Shown: positions 1-17,620, counted from the first letter of the stretch. The stretch: 64,000 nucleotides of DNA from Undaria pinnatifida (GCA_012845835.1 JABAKD010000005.1:9814823-9878822), one strand, 5' to 3'. The notes: a model not told the origin generated them from the letters alone. Numbers and translations are program-made.

Positions 1-5437
<5,437 letters not shown>

Positions 5438-6260
5438 AGGAGGAGGAGTACACTTAGTAAAGCCTTTTAGGATTTTTGGGCTGGGAATTGGAATCAACAC
5501 AAATGAGAAGGGCGTTCCTATATCACACGTTTTGTGTGAGCGTGTAGCAGTACGCGAGAAGAGTTCCATGCTGCACGCGGCTCGTAGAAGTAAACTCGTT
5601 GCTCTGCTGGGTTTTTCTCTGTAGCGAGGTACAGAGAGGCTCGCGGGAGTCCCAAAGTCGATGGTGAAGAAAGGGGGCACCCTCTCTACCGTAGCTTTGG
5701 TCCACATCTCCGAGTGCATCGCCGGGTAGAGTGCGGCAGGGAGTTTTGCCGCCGATGCCTCGGTTGTTTTGTACCACGACCCCTCCCCACCGTTTTGTCT
5801 GCGCAGAAAAATAAGCAGAAGTAGACAGGACAGCTTCCTCCCCCATATGTAGGAGGGCGTGATACCTCGAGGGCTTGTTCAGGAAACGGCGTGGGGTTGA
5901 GCGGGCATGCTTAGCGGGAGGGTGACGAAGGGACAAGAGGGGATCGAATGTGCGGCGGATACCCCTGGTCGATTTGCCCCGGGACGCCGGCTTTACTAAG
6001 CTCCACGGAAACCATGCTATCGTTCCCCTGTGGCATTTTGAGCATTGCCTACCATCAATACAGCTGCCCTCGCAGCTCTTCTACAGCTAAAAAGGGCTGT
6101 AAAGCTTTTGCTGCGGTTAATATGATCCCGCTCTATTTCCAAGTAATTTGTACCCGAGACATGGGTACAGTTCAGAGTCCATGTGGAGCTCTAAGTCCAG
6201 TGTGTTGGACTAGATTTTTATTTCTCGCGGTTTTCGCGTTACTTCTTACGGCTCGGGCCG
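5438..6260. other. Intergenic sequence after KRR1
   Basis: The KRR1 3' UTR should begin here; no clear polyadenylation signal stands out. I see no gene or repeat I can name in this stretch. Confidence 0.4.
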
Positions 6261-6529
6261 GTTCAGGGTGACCCGGCAGGTTGACCCGGCCCGATCAGTG
6301 AGATGTGAAAACCTGTCCTGACCCGACCCAACCCGTGAGCTTTTGCACGCCTCTTGACCCGATCGGACTCGAGCCGCGAGAGTACGAAAACGTCCTCCAT
6401 CGATCCGCGGGTCGGGTCAGGACCTGTGAATATCCCTGAAAAAAATGGAGTATCATTAACCGCAGCCTGCCGTTCGTGACCCCCCCCCCACCCCCGTGCA
6501 AAGAAGGCGTTATTCCAAAGAAGAAGTTC

Positions 6530-6990
6530 TCCTCTTGGGCTGGTGCGACTCCAGGCGATGCAGATGATGTATGGTGCCCGCCTGGCAGCCCAGGTGATGG
6601 TGCAGCGACCCCAGAATGATACCCCCCCAGTCCCAAATGGCGACGATGTTAAGCGACCCCAGAAACGATGTCCTGGCACAGTTCTAAGCGATGGTGATGT
6701 CCGGCGACCCCAGGAGCGATAATCCAGCAGCCCTAAACGGTCGACGATGATGCGGCAATTCCGGAAGATTTTCCCTCCCGGTATTATGTACCTGCCCGGC
6801 AGCCCCACGTTGTTGTGGCGGCCCCCAAAGCTCCGGTAGTTCCATAGTGATCCCAGAAGAAAGCATCTTTCTGTAAACCCCTATCGATTAAATTTGCAGC
6901 GATCCCGCGGAATGTCTTCCCGGCGACCCCGCGCTGGGCGATGCTCCAGCGGCCCGCGACATTTTTATCCAGTGATCCTAGCAGATAATA
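6530..6990. repeat. Degenerate GC-rich minisatellite
   Basis: A motif of the form CGACCCCAG(G/A)xGCGAT, with variants such as GGCAGCCC, recurs every 35-50 bases. It is too diverged to give a fixed period. Long open frames on the minus strand across 6260-6866 come from this repeat and have no recognisable domain. Confidence 0.45.
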
Positions 6991-7141
6991 TAGTGACGAT
7001 CCGGCCGCGTAGTTTCAGCGAGCTAAAAAGTCGAAGTCGTGGTCGCGGTTAGTAGGCTTTTTAAAATCGGCCGCCGACTTATTTTCGGTGTTATTTAGGT
7101 GGGTTGAGGCGGTGAGCAACGCCGCCGTGCGCGCCGTACCG

Positions 7142-7920
7142 TTATGGGTCCACACTAGACTCGCGCCTTGCAAGGAGCATTCGTGGTCGTTGTGCGTGGT
7201 CGTGTCGTGCGCAGTTCAGAGTGCACCATTTTTGCCCAGTGCCACCTCCTGATCCAGCCTGCTTTTGACGAGCGGGCTTGCTGCTTGCCCCGAAGGCGTT
7301 GCTAGTCACGGCGTAGCCGCTCTGAATATTCCCGACCTTTCCGTAGTTGTGGCAGCAGATGGCGATGCTGGGTTCGTGTGATGGCTTCGTCGACATGGCC
7401 ATGCCATCAGGCCACTCCTCTTGCTATTTTGGCGCGACACGCCGTCCACATGCAGATGGTGCGTGGTAGCCTGGCTCTTCAGCAGGTCGCAATGAATCGG
7501 GGTCCTTGTATGTCGTCAGGTTAATGCCCCTGTACTTCTTCTGGGAGTCTGTTAATAGGATAACGGTGTTCATTGAGTCGTTCGGAATCGGGCTCCTTCG
7601 CTGCAGCCAGCCGACTGCAAAGGCATTTTACCTGCATGATATATGAATGGGGTTGTTTATCTTCATGGTTGTTTGTAGTGGTCCGCAGTGCGCGGATGGT
7701 CTCGTTTACGGCTTTTGGACCTGCAAAAATTATCACACACTACACATGATTCCAAGTCCCTCGTCCCCAAAAACGTGGATCCACAAAAAAATATATCAAA
7801 GCGTTCCCTCGCAAAAAATTTGGATTCGAGAACTCTCATCGCCTCTTTCCCATCATGGCGAGTCTCACATTCATCGTAGGTGTGAGTGACCACCCAGACC
7901 GCGACCGCCTTGTCCGTCAC
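7142..7920 (-). pseudogene. Degraded retrotransposon gag-like remnant
   Basis: Two frame-broken minus-strand segments resemble an LTR-retrotransposon Gag. The upstream part (7663-7920) has DGKEAMRVLESKFFARERFD, a helix-rich capsid-like stretch. The downstream part (7142-7402) has CHNYGKVGN, which looks like a decayed CCHC zinc knuckle (CxxCGKxGH), followed by KWCTLNCARHDHAQ, similar to the KWCxxHxxxxH segment after knuckles in Ty1/copia-type Gag. Stops and frameshifts separate the pieces and no protease or polymerase follows. The assignment rests on these motifs alone. Confidence 0.4.
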
Positions 7921-8209
7921 AAAGCATAGAACCGCAGCCAGGTCCCGAATGGCCCGTACGAATTCAGTCCGGTGTTGCTGCAGGGTCTCCCCAGAACGGC
8001 CGGTGTCGCGGTTTCCGCCTTTTCGTGTGTCGCATTTCCACTCTCTGTACTCCTCTCCGCGTCATGCCATCTCCGAATTCATCACGAAGGTCTTTGTTCC
8101 GTCTGCACTATCCACCGGCCTCCTGTACTGTTTCTGGCATCCTTTCGAGTTTGATGCCGAGCTCCTCCTGCACAACAACGGTATAGATGGCACCACATTA
8201 GTGGTCCTT

Positions 8210-8375
8210 CTATAGCGCCAGTATGTGCGAGCCGGAAATACCGGCACAATAGAAGCAACCGGCGCTACTCCTCATGTAGCCACTGCTGGTTGTTCCCATC
8301 TGTTCCAAGCGATTTCACAGGTACTATAAGCGAGCAACCGGCACCACTCAACCGGCTTTATAGAGGGAGGTCTGC
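8210..8375. repeat. Dispersed repeat, second copy at 58870-59020
   Basis: This stretch matches the reverse complement of about 58870-59020. Shared landmarks are CAGTAT..TGC, a central AAGCGATTTCACAG and an ending near CTXTATAGAGG. Its class is unknown; the two copies differ at many positions. Confidence 0.5.
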
Positions 8376-8481
8376 AGAATAGACGTGCATGATTTTACTC
8401 GAACCGAAACATGCAACCCGTATATATACACATATGATACCAGCCGGGACGCACCATGACAATCGACTGATCGCGACTGGT

Positions 8482-8840
8482 CGTGCTCACGTCCTACGGG
8501 TTACCTGACGTACCTCAGCAGCGGCACCGCATGCCTCATGCGGAAATCACGCTATTAGGTTATGAGCCTCTGATCGCGTATGCGCTGCAGAACAGCAAGC
8601 CATGGGCTACATGGATGACGAACACAACTGGTTGTGGGGCGCGATTTTATCATCATCTCTCCAGAACTGAAGCTCAAGCAGCCAGTCTGTTACAGCGGTT
8701 CACTGACCTCAACTGACCGCGCTCACCTCCTGCGATGTACCCAAGCAGGGCAGCACCATACGTATCATGCGGAGATCACGCTATTAGTTTATGAGTCTCG
8801 GATCGCGCCAGCACTTCAGAACTGCGAGCCACGAGATACA
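8482..8840 (+). repeat. Diverged tandem duplication, period about 235 bp
   Basis: The segment starting at 8488 (CTCACGTCCTRCG) recurs at about 8722 with the same order: ATGCGGARATCACGCTATTAG, TTATGAGYCT, then GATCGCG and CAGAACxGC. The second copy is incomplete. Open frames here have no recognisable domain. Confidence 0.5.
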
Positions 8841-8879
8841 TCAAGTGAAGACTACCTCCGGTCCGAGCTATTGCTTCCA

Positions 8880-9940
8880 ATTTGAATTGGACCACAGAGT
8901 TACTCAGATCATCGTCAACTGGAGATATTGCTGCGAGCGACAACTATATACCACTGGTATTGTTGTTTTGCAGAGACCTGCTGTGAGTGAGTTCACCGTC
9001 GGTGGACTGCACAACTGTGAAAATGGAGAACGCAATCGGCAACCCCATCAGCAACCTCATCAACGCCGTGCGAGAAATCAAGCTATGGCAGACACAGGAG
9101 AGGAATCCGATGACTTCGGAGACTGGCACAAAATTACTCGTTTCGTTCTCAGCATGCAGTGCCCTAATATATCCATTCGTCGTAATGGAAGGTCGGGCGA
9201 GGCCGACTGAGGAGAACAGAACATGGTCAAACGCGTGGATGGCTGTTGCAGCGCGGCAGTGCTAGGAAAGGGAAATACGACGCGTGGCGATTGTGCTGAT
9301 GGGTGTCACCCGAAGGGTCTGCCTGTGAGCGGGGGGCAAGCTTTATAAGCGTCTTCGGCTTCATTGGACAGGGGCATGAATGATCTCCCTGGTGTGGGAA
9401 AGCCTACGGTTTCTCGTAGAAAGTCCAGTAACGCGGATTGGAGGGACCGCCCAGTGTCTATTTGATGCTACCCTTGGTGCAAAGAATCAGTTAAAGTGGA
9501 GTGACCTGTGAATCCCTCTAGCAGCCCCTTGCCCCATTGGCACTGCCGTGTCCACCGTGCCCGTTACCATGCTTGTTCCCTCGTTGGTCACCTGCACGGA
9601 CTGTTTGCGACTACGACATGACTACGATCCCCATGCCTCCTGACCCCTACCCCAGCACGAAGAGGCGCTGCACGAACCCAAAGCACCAGGTGAGACAGTC
9701 ACAGATAGACGTGAGGGATCTGGCTCCAATCAGGATCTGAGGACTGGAACCCTGCTGTTACATGACCATTCAGTTCGAGGCCAGTATCGCTGGAGCGCTC
9801 AAGCTAGGTGATCACCCATAACAATGACACTCATGAGAGGCGAATTAGTTGGGTTTCAACCGTAGAGTACAGTAGAAATGCAAAGAGAGAGAAAGCTGCA
9901 ACAGCGTCCACGATATCCGCCGTGGGATCCAAGTCTACGC
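8880..9940. other. Intergenic DNA without recognised features
   Basis: I see no supportable gene, RNA or named repeat here. Short open frames in both strands lack any family motif. Confidence 0.35.
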
Positions 9941-9944
9941 ATCC

Positions 9945-10400
9945 ACCTAGGAAACCCTTTGATGTGTCCATGATGTCCCCTGACGACCACAAGAATCCCC
10001 CTACCTATGAAACCCGGGGATGTAGACATAATGTCTCCTGACAACTACCCATCCACTTACAATCCAGGGATGTATCCAGGCCGTTTAAACCCAGGGATGT
10101 ATCCAGGTTGTCCTCTGATGACTTATCCATCAACCTATGCAACCCGGGGATGTATACAGCATGTTCCCTAACGATCACAAGTATGTCCATCCACCTATCA
10201 AACCCGAGGGTGCACGTAAGGTGTCCCTTGGCGACATATCCATCCAGTTATGAAACCCGGGGACGTATCCGGGATGTCCCTTGATGACCACAAGTATCCG
10301 TTAATCTACGAAACCCGAGGATGTACCCATTGTGTCTTCTGGAAAATATCCATCTGCCTTTGAAACCCGGGGTTGTATCCCGCATTTCTCCTGATCCACT
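9945..10400 (+). repeat. Degenerate minisatellite, unit about 55-60 bp
   Basis: About eight diverged units carry the landmark AAACCCGGGGATGTA followed by a TGTCYCCTGAYGAC-type stretch and ATCCATCCACCTA. A related piece in the opposite orientation appears near 10780-10830. Confidence 0.65.
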
Positions 10401-11240
10401 GGATGCCAAAAACTGTGTAGGAAGAGTAGTTTCGGTGCCCTCCTCAGAGTCATCCCACGGTAGGGGTTGCAGTTTTTCGGCCAAAAAATCCCTGGGTGGT
10501 TGAGCTCCTCATGTGAGGAACTGCCCGTCAATGATGTAATTTCACGAGTACACTTTTTTTTGGACTAAGGCATAGAAGCTTGGTCGGGTGGTGCGAACGA
10601 ATGCCTCATACATCATTTTTCTGGTGAGGTATTGAGCTCCTCATGTGAAAAACTCAGGGACTTTCTGATGGAACCCCTACCGTGGGATGGCTCCTCATTC
10701 GTTTCCGTTTGGTCTGTTCGTGGTCGTCAGCCCAAGTTATTTTGACCCTATGGATTCGCTCTGAGCGCGGGGCTGTTGTCGTCAGGGGATATCCTGGACA
10801 CATGCCCTGGTTTGATAGGTGGATTAATAAGTCACATGTCGAGTGGTGCGAGGATAATAAATGGGACGGAACAAAAAAAAGAAAAAAGAAAAGTTCGTTC
10901 TTGCGAGGATTGTGCGGGGTACCAGGTTGTTGTTGTCGTTTTTGTTGTTGTCACATCAACTTTTCCAGGAGAGCAATCAAAACAAACAAAACCGGAGCCA
11001 CACTTCTAGAAACGTCAAAAAGAAAAAAAAATCGGAGCCTTGTGATCTCTGGGCGAATCGAGAAAACGGCGTTTTTTTTCAACTTTTTTTTAAAACTTGG
11101 TTTTAGCAACCCCGCCTGTCTGGCTCATTAAAAAAAAGTTTGGGGGAGTTTTTTTTTTTTGTGCTATGATAATACCTCGTTAATGTGTCGTTTTTCTTGT
11201 TCTCAGTTCTTCCTTTTGCGCGGATTCTACGAGATACCAA
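10400..11240. other. Intergenic DNA before the GTT tract
   Basis: Two short similar stretches containing GAGCTCCTCATGTG (10501 and 10630) suggest a small local duplication. The rest is A/T-rich with A-runs at 10870-11040. No gene is visible. Confidence 0.4.
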
Positions 11241-11244
11241 GTTG

Positions 11245-11415
<171 letters not shown>

Positions 11416-11434
11416 CTAAGTCTAGAGCGCGTGG

Positions 11435-11687
11435 TGTTAAGATGGGGCCTCGAAAGGCCTGTTATTATCCGAATTGAGATAATTTGGATGGGTTTCCTAT
11501 GATAAGGTTGGCGTTTTCTATTCGGGATAGTCAGGAAATAAATCGGAATCTCAAAAGCCATTCGGGGCTCTGGTGGAATCGAATAAAGCTACGTCTCCAC
11601 GAAGGCTAAGAAAGTGAGCACTCTCCGAGGACCTGCTCAATTGACAGACCTGCAGAGGACACTCTGTCTCCGCCCAACACCCTTACA
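11435..11687 (+). repeat. Left LTR of the miniature element
   Basis: This 253 bp repeat belongs to the same family as 12628-12896, 24847-25103, 28282-28536 and 33837-34106. Shared landmarks are a CTCGAAAGGCCTG-type start region, TATTCGGGATAG, AAGAAAGTGAGYACT and GAGGACCTGCTCAA. Confidence 0.8.
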
Positions 11688-12627
11688 CTATGGCGTCGTC
11701 GGCAGGATAGAAAGAAAAAAATGACTTTCAAGCCGCCATCGCTCCTCGAAAGTTCTCCATTTTTGGGGGTTATGAGGTTTGAGTCTTCGTCTTTGGGTTG
11801 TTTGTGGTGTTCTGAGAGTCTTGGTCTGGTTTTGGGGCGGTTATTTCCATTTTTTTCTTTTTGTCCTGCCGAACCCCCTGCTCAGTGCCGGGCCAGGGTT
11901 CGGGTGAAACGCCGTTATCTGAGGCGCAGCGCTGTCGCTTCTTCGTCGTTATTCAGTTTCGCCCTGCCGATACCCTCCTCAGTCCAGAGCTGGGGGGCGA
12001 CCAGGGTACCCTGTTCGCGCGTAACGTGGTACAGGGCTATGTACGGACCTGTGTGTAATATTTTATTTTATTGTTGTGTGTTGTATATGCTCTACTTTGT
12101 TTTTTCGGCTAAGCACTTCTCCCTTTCGCGGGGGGCTGTAGGTGCGGCCACCTTCCATCCCGGGTATTTGTCGTTTCTTCGTCTAACCCCCCGCCATGCC
12201 GATGGCCCCCGGGAGTTATTTTTTGCATGACTTCTCCCTTGTGCTAGCGCCTGTGTTCCCCTCCATATCGACGAGGGCTCGCCTCGCCATAGTACCTTTT
12301 CTGTGGTTGGTTTGCCGTAGAGCCTTTCCTGCCCCCCCCCGCCACACCGGCGGTATGCGGCAGGTTCTAGAGCCTTTTCTGCCCCCCCCCCCCCGCCACA
12401 CCGGCTGTACGCGGCAGGTTTTTGATAGGTGGCTTTTGCCTTGTTGTGGGGTCTGCGTTTCCTTCAACTGCGTTTCTTCGCGTGTTCCTGGCTCCATAGC
12501 CAGGCCGTTAGATGTGTGGGAGTGGGTTTTGAGGAGCCGCATCTTCGACTCATGGTCTAGTTCGTAGAACCGGAGTTTCCCCGAACCTCCCAAATTTTTG
12601 CATATGCGGCTCATCAGGGTGGGCTAG

Positions 12628-12896
12628 TGTTAAGATACGGCCTCGAAAGGCCTGTAATTATCCGAATTGAGATAATTTAGATGGGTTTTGTATGATAAGG
12701 TTGGCGTTTTATATTCGGGATAGCTAGGAAATAGATCGGAGGCACGAGCCTCCGATCTCAGAAGCTATCCGGGACTCTGGCGGAATCGAATTAAACTACG
12801 TGTCTACGAAGGCAAAGAAAGTGAGTACTCTCCGGGGACCTGATCAATTGGCAGACCTGCAGGGGACACTCTGTGTCTCCGCCCAATACCCTTAAA
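12628..12896 (+). repeat. Right LTR of the miniature element
   Basis: This 269 bp repeat directly follows AGGGTGGGCTAG, the likely polypurine tract region, also seen before the LTRs at 28282 and 33837. It carries a short hairpin at about 12738-12762 (CGGAGGCACGAGCCTCCG) that is absent or altered in the left LTR. Confidence 0.8.
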
Positions 12897-13035
12897 GTGG
12901 TCACACAACGGCGCTGGAGCCTGAGCCCTAGAAGAAGATCTGGAAAAACTAACGGGAAATGGGAAATCGGGGCCTGGAAATACTACGATTTCCCATAGAC
13001 GAAGGCGCACAACAAGTTGCTAAAAGATGAAGTGA
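12897..13035 (+). repeat. Dispersed repeat, also at 46620-46790
   Basis: The stretch from GTGGTCACACAA through GGAAATACTACG to GAAGGCGCACAA matches about 46650-46785. The front part (GTGGTCACA..GGxGCTGGAGC) also resembles the pieces at 31650-31715, 34425-34490 and 43612-43670. It ends at the CAA microsatellite. Confidence 0.55.
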
Positions 13036-13036
13036 C

Positions 13037-13065
13037 AACAACAACAACAACAACAACAAACAACG

Positions 13066-13134
<69 letters not shown>

Positions 13135-13137
13135 GCA
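13037..13137 (+). repeat. (CAA)n microsatellite
   Basis: About 100 bases of CAA with one short interruption (AAACAACGAC). It is followed by GCAGCAGGATATTACTACT and short trinucleotide-rich sequence. Confidence 0.95.
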
Positions 13138-13139
13138 GG

Positions 13140-13590
13140 ATATTACTACTATTAACTACTCGCTGCTGCTAGCAGCTGCTGCTGTATGATATAATACGAG
13201 TATGAATATTGGTGCGATCATTCGACTTCATATTAGGTACCATACTGCCGCTTTATGGAAGGACATTCGATTTGCATCGGAACGGCATCTACGCTATATT
13301 GTCGGAGGGCAAAAATAAAAATAACAATAATAATGTAATACAAATGGTATCTACTCCGGAGTACATGATTGTACCTATCGATTGAAATATTCTATCTTTC
13401 GATCCATGTACAAAAACAAATTATGAAGGTTTTTAAAACGTTGTTTACTACACCTAAGAACTGGGTTGCATACTACATGTAACATCAAACCTTCTAGAAA
13501 AATAAACATTACCAGGCGGGTGATATAAAGGGGTGTCTTCTTGCTGCAACCGTCAGATTCGTCCCCTTCAAGGGTTTATAGTTTCCGCGC
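13140..13590. other. AT-rich intergenic DNA
   Basis: No gene is visible. A short segment at 13265-13310 (TCGGAACGGCATCTACGC...GTCGGAGG) resembles 2835-2870 in the KRR1 intron. Confidence 0.35.
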
Positions 13591-14850
13591 ACATATTGAA
13601 ATGCTCGCCCCCCCGCCCCCCCCCCCCCCCCGATCCCTCTTGTTTAAACGCACCACCTGAAATCAAAATCTGCCAGAGTAGTAAACACTACCAACCAGCC
13701 AGCTGATATCATCTCATTATCCATCTGGCCATCCATGCCGTAGCTCCAACTCATTCCCCCCCCCCCCCCTTTGTTCCCCGCCCAGTTCGTTCAAACGCCC
13801 CACTTGAAAAATCGAAATCGGCCAGAGTAATGAACACTAATAAGCCATTGATATCACGTCATTATCTTTCTAGCCATCCATGACGTAGCTTTCATTCATC
13901 CCCCCTCTCCCCCTCCAACGCCCCCTCCTTCCCCACACCCCGCACGATCGCCTAGACCCAGCACCGCGCGTATAGTAGGCCCCTACATATATGATTGATA
14001 CGCGCGATCGGAGGATCACACACAATGTTGCGAACATCAGTGTCGACCAAATCCGTGATTTTAATATTATATGTGACCTAAACCTTGAAAACCCTTTTTC
14101 CCCCCCCCCCTCCCCCGCCATTTTTTTCTTTTTCTTTGTTCCCATCGTTTCCTCCTGCATAAACGCCCCACCTACTATCGAAATCCGCCAGAGTAATAAA
14201 CACTTCCACGCCCTGGATATCGCCTCGTTATCGTTTCAGAGCCGTCCATGCCGCTGCTGCAATTCCCACCCACGCCCGTCCCCAACGCCCCCTCCTTCAC
14301 CCACCACCCGCACCATCGCCTAGACCTAGCACCACGCGTATAGCCAACCCCTACATCTATGCGACCTAAAGCCCTCCCCCCCCCGCCCCCGCCCCCCCCC
14401 CGCCACATTCCTCCCCCTCCCCCACAAGAAATATTTAAAGTTTCCACGCACAAATTGACCTGCCCCACCCTTGCCCTTCCCCCCTTCCCCCCCCTCCCGC
14501 CCCCCTTTTGATCAAAATCAGGTCCCCACGTCCTTAAAAACCCCGCCCTCCCCTCACCGGATATTTGACTTACAGGATTCACTTGATAAACTGATGCATT
14601 TCCTTCCACAGCTATCAGATTTTGTCCCCCTCAGAAACGGGTTTTATAGTTTCCGCGCACAGACTGCCTAACATCACCCTGTTGACCCTGATAGCTACAC
14701 TGTAGTTGCAAGGGGGGTCGCCGGCCTATATCCTTAATGAGGACACACAACCCGTAATACGCGCGATCGGAGTATCACACACAGCTTGCAAAGATGAGTT
14801 TCGACAAAATCTTCGATCTCACAGCTGGAGTGTATTTTTATTTTTATTTT
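13590..14850 (+). repeat. Family A long copy with C-run modules
   Basis: Diverged modules separated by C-runs of 9-18 bases (landmarks TCAAACGCCCCACTTGAAA, CCTAGACCTAGCACCACGCG) lead into the conserved head at about 14570-14850. The head has the order CCCTCAGAAACGGGTTTTATAG, CTGATAGCTACACTGTAGTTG, TCCTTAATGAGGACACACAA, CGCGCGATCGGAGTATCAC and TCACAGCTGGAGTGTATTT. The same composite, reversed, is seen at 29860-31230 and 34510-35350. Confidence 0.75.
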
Positions 14851-15600
14851 TATAATATATTTTAATTTCATAATATATACGGTCGTGTCATCATGTTTGA
14901 ATTTTTTTTTCTTGCATTCACATTTTTTCTGTTTCCAGGAATAAGTGTTGGTTGGTTGGAGCCTGCGGTGACGTGGCGTCACCCACCGGGCACGGGTGGG
15001 TGACGGCGCCCAACCGCACTGCTTGTTAACCACACAATATCGGAGATATCACTCGCAGCTTGCAAAGCTGAGGAGGAGAAATTTGATCAAAAAATCATTT
15101 TTGGTCGATCTCACAGCTGAATGAAGTGCATGTTTCATATTCTATACGTACATAATAATACTACGAAAACTGCATGTATGTATGTACGTCGTATGTGGGG
15201 GAAAAAACGACAACGTCAACAACGACCCCTTGAACTAATTAAGACACACACGATAGATAGGGCGGATGAATCTTGAAAACCCACAGACTGCTCCTGGATG
15301 AGGCGTTCTTCCAGTCGGGGATATAATAAGTGATCACTGATTTTCAACTACAATAATAATCAATAATAATAGTCTACTTGTACAGTATTTCATATCTCCC
15401 TCCTCGAGAGGACAAGACAGGGTGTACGGAGATCTATAGACTATATCTGTCAACTAATAATGCAGTAATACGTCCTACTGACATCCGGCAGGGAAGGGGG
15501 TGTTTTAAGGCTGACCTTACCTGGTACCTGGTATGTGATAAGTCGTGGTGCCGGTGAAAGGTGTGCGCTGCATGCAGAGTAGACGCGGAGCAGCGTTCTC
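14850..15600. other. AT-rich spacer between family A copies
   Basis: It contains a partial family A tail (15040-15120, GCTTGCAAAGCTGAGG...GATCTCACAGCTGAATG) and otherwise unrecognised sequence. No gene is visible. Confidence 0.45.
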
Positions 15601-16780
15601 TGATTATTATAAAAATTAAAATACACTCCAGCTGTGAGATCGAAGATTTCGTCGAAACTGATCTTTGCAAGCTGTGTGTGATACTCCGATCGCGCGCATT
15701 ACGAGTTCTCTGATTATGTATCATCGGCGGCACACCGCCTGTGGGGTTTATTCACATAGCGACCCATCGGTCGCGTTCGTCCAGGCCCGTGCTGCCACCG
15801 CTAGTGTATCCGACGAGTTCACCAGGGCCACCAACATCCTGGTACCACTTACCCTGAGCCTGGTTTGGGTATTCGCATTAGCCGGTCGATCTGTTGCCCC
15901 TCTCCCTGCTGTTATGTTGCTGTAGCTACGATAATATATAACTTATATAACATATGATAATAAAATACACTCCAGCTGTGAGATCGAATATTTTGTCGAA
16001 ACTCATCTTTGCAAGCTGTGTGCGTGATACTCCGATCGCGCGTATTACGGGTTGTGTGTCCTCATTAAGGATATAGGTCGGCGACTCCCCTTGCAACTAC
16101 AGGCAGTGTGACCATCAGGGTCAACAGGGTGATGTTCGTCAGTCTGTGCGCGGAAACTATAAAACCCTAACACCAACAGTAACACCAGCAACTAACACCC
16201 TGGACAAGGTCACAGCTGTGTGACTTCGACGAATTTATTATCACATGGGGTAATATCCTGTTGTAACGTTGCCGTATTTTTTTTCAACTATTATTATGGT
16301 TGGTGGTGGGGCATGGAGAAGGTGGTGTGTGTTCTTTACATTAAACTGACATTTGCACCCACCTACATCCACCACAACCAGAGCGTGAGTGGCCTGATAC
16401 GTAGAGAGACGAGCTCATCTGTGGCCACAAACTGATTACCTGGTATTATTATAAAAATTAAAATACACTCCAGCTGTGAGATCGAAGATTTCGTCGAAAC
16501 TCATCTTTGCAAGCTGTGTGTGATACTCCGATCGCGCGCATTACGAGTTGTGTGTCCTCATTAAGGATATAGGTCGGCGACTCCCCTTACAACTACAGTG
16601 TAGCTATCAGGGTCAACAGGATGATTTTAGTCAGTCTGTGCGCGGAAACTATAAAACCCGTTTCTGAGGGGGACAAAATCTGACAGCTGTGAAGGGAAAG
16701 GGGGGCCTGGTTTTGATCAAAAGCGAGCGGGTTTGGAGGGGGGCGGGGGGGGGGGGGGGGAAAGGGGCAATTTGTACATG
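15600..16780 (-). repeat. Three consecutive family A copies
   Basis: Reverse-orientation heads occur at about 15612-15710, 15960-16170 and 16450-16700. Each starts AATACACTCCAGCTGTGAGATCGAA and runs through GATACTCCGATCGCGCG. The third continues into a G-run module at 16690-16765. A GTGTGTTCTTTACATTAAACTGAC segment at 16328 belongs to family B-related sequence. Confidence 0.7.
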
Positions 16781-16849
16781 TAAGCTATAAATCCTTATTA
16801 TTATATAGTCTATCGTATCTTTATTTTTTATAACATATCTTTAAACTGA

Positions 16850-17345
16850 CACTTGCACCCATCTACATCCACCACTAAGACCAAGGCTACGGTAGGGGGG
16901 ATACCCCCATTTTCACTGGTGTGTTTGAGCCACTCGCACGAGTAGCTCTGTACCCCAAGGATGAAGATGGTTTAGGCACTTAGTTTGGCGCAGCTTAGAT
17001 CACCTTTGCATTGCGGATTGATTTCGTCAATGTAAAACATAAAGAAAACGTAAAATTGCATAGGAACAAAGGGGTTACTGGCGCGAGTGACCCCTAGCCA
17101 CTGAAATAGAAGGCCCAAAAGGGGACCCCCCTACCGTAGCCTGGGTCACAACCAGAGCGTGAGTGGCCTGATAGAGAGACAAGCTCATCTGTGGCCACAA
17201 ACTGATTACCTGGTATTATATTATAGTCTATCGTATCTTTATTTTTTATAAAAACTGACACTTGCACCCATCTACATCCACCACAACCAGAGCGTGAGTG
17301 GCCTGATAGAGAGACGAGCTCATCTGTGGCCACAAACTGATTACC
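16850..17345 (+). repeat. Short repeated segments related to family B
   Basis: The stretch ACTTGCACCCATCTACATCCACCAC and the following AACCAGAGCGTGAGTGGCCTGATA..GAGCTCATCTGTGGCCACAAACTGATTACCTGGT occur in several partial copies (16340-16440, 16848-16880, 17150-17215, 17255-17348). They look like local duplications of one ancestral insert. Confidence 0.55.
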
Positions 17346-17620
17346 TGGTGTGTGTGTGTGTGTTCTTCACATTAAACCGTTCTTCTACTCGTCGACATCC
17401 AGCACACCCAGTGTCCGTACTGATTCTTCACCCTAGAAAGATCAGCTCTGTGGTCACAAGCCACGACACAGAGATAATGCATCGTAATGCATTCGACAAC
17501 GCAATGTCATGCCCTAGTACTGGGTACGACAGGCACAACATACATACGTCAGCAACAGAAATACATTGGAAGGGAGAAATACGAAATAAACAAAAACAAA
17601 AACAAAAACAAAAAACACAA
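17345..17620 (+). repeat. Family B copy with A-rich tail
   Basis: It begins with a TG-run and GTTCTTCACATTAAACCG, contains GATCAGCTCTGTGGTCACAAG and CACGACACAGAGATAATGCATCG, and ends in a repeated AAAAAC tail at 17590-17615. The other copies are 44384-44800 (minus), 47908-48300 (plus) and 55993-56121 (plus, truncated). The A-rich tail suggests retroposition, but the origin is not clear. Confidence 0.65.

Larger units (their letters stand above)
11435..12896 (+). mobile_element. Miniature LTR element (TRIM-like), no coding capacity
   Basis: Two diverged direct repeats of about 255-270 bp (11435-11687 and 12628-12896) flank a roughly 940 bp interior. The repeats begin TGTTAAGATxxGGCC and end near CCCTTAMA. 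Three bases after the left repeat lies TGGCGTCGTCGGCAGGA, a primer-binding-site-like sequence that also follows the LTR at 25106. The interior (11721-12620) matches the 3' noncoding interior of the larger element (27002-28280) and of 32940-33836. No gag or pol is present. GTGG occurs immediately left of the element and immediately right of it, a possible 4 bp target duplication. Confidence 0.75.

Noticed and set aside
6263-6866. Minus-strand frames of up to 181 codons
   Set aside because: They overlap the degenerate GC-rich minisatellite and show no domain.
11721-12230. 169-codon open frame in the miniature LTR element
   Set aside because: The frame is not conserved in the homologous interiors at 27540-28150 and 32980-33440, which carry stops and shifts. 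It is therefore likely noncoding.
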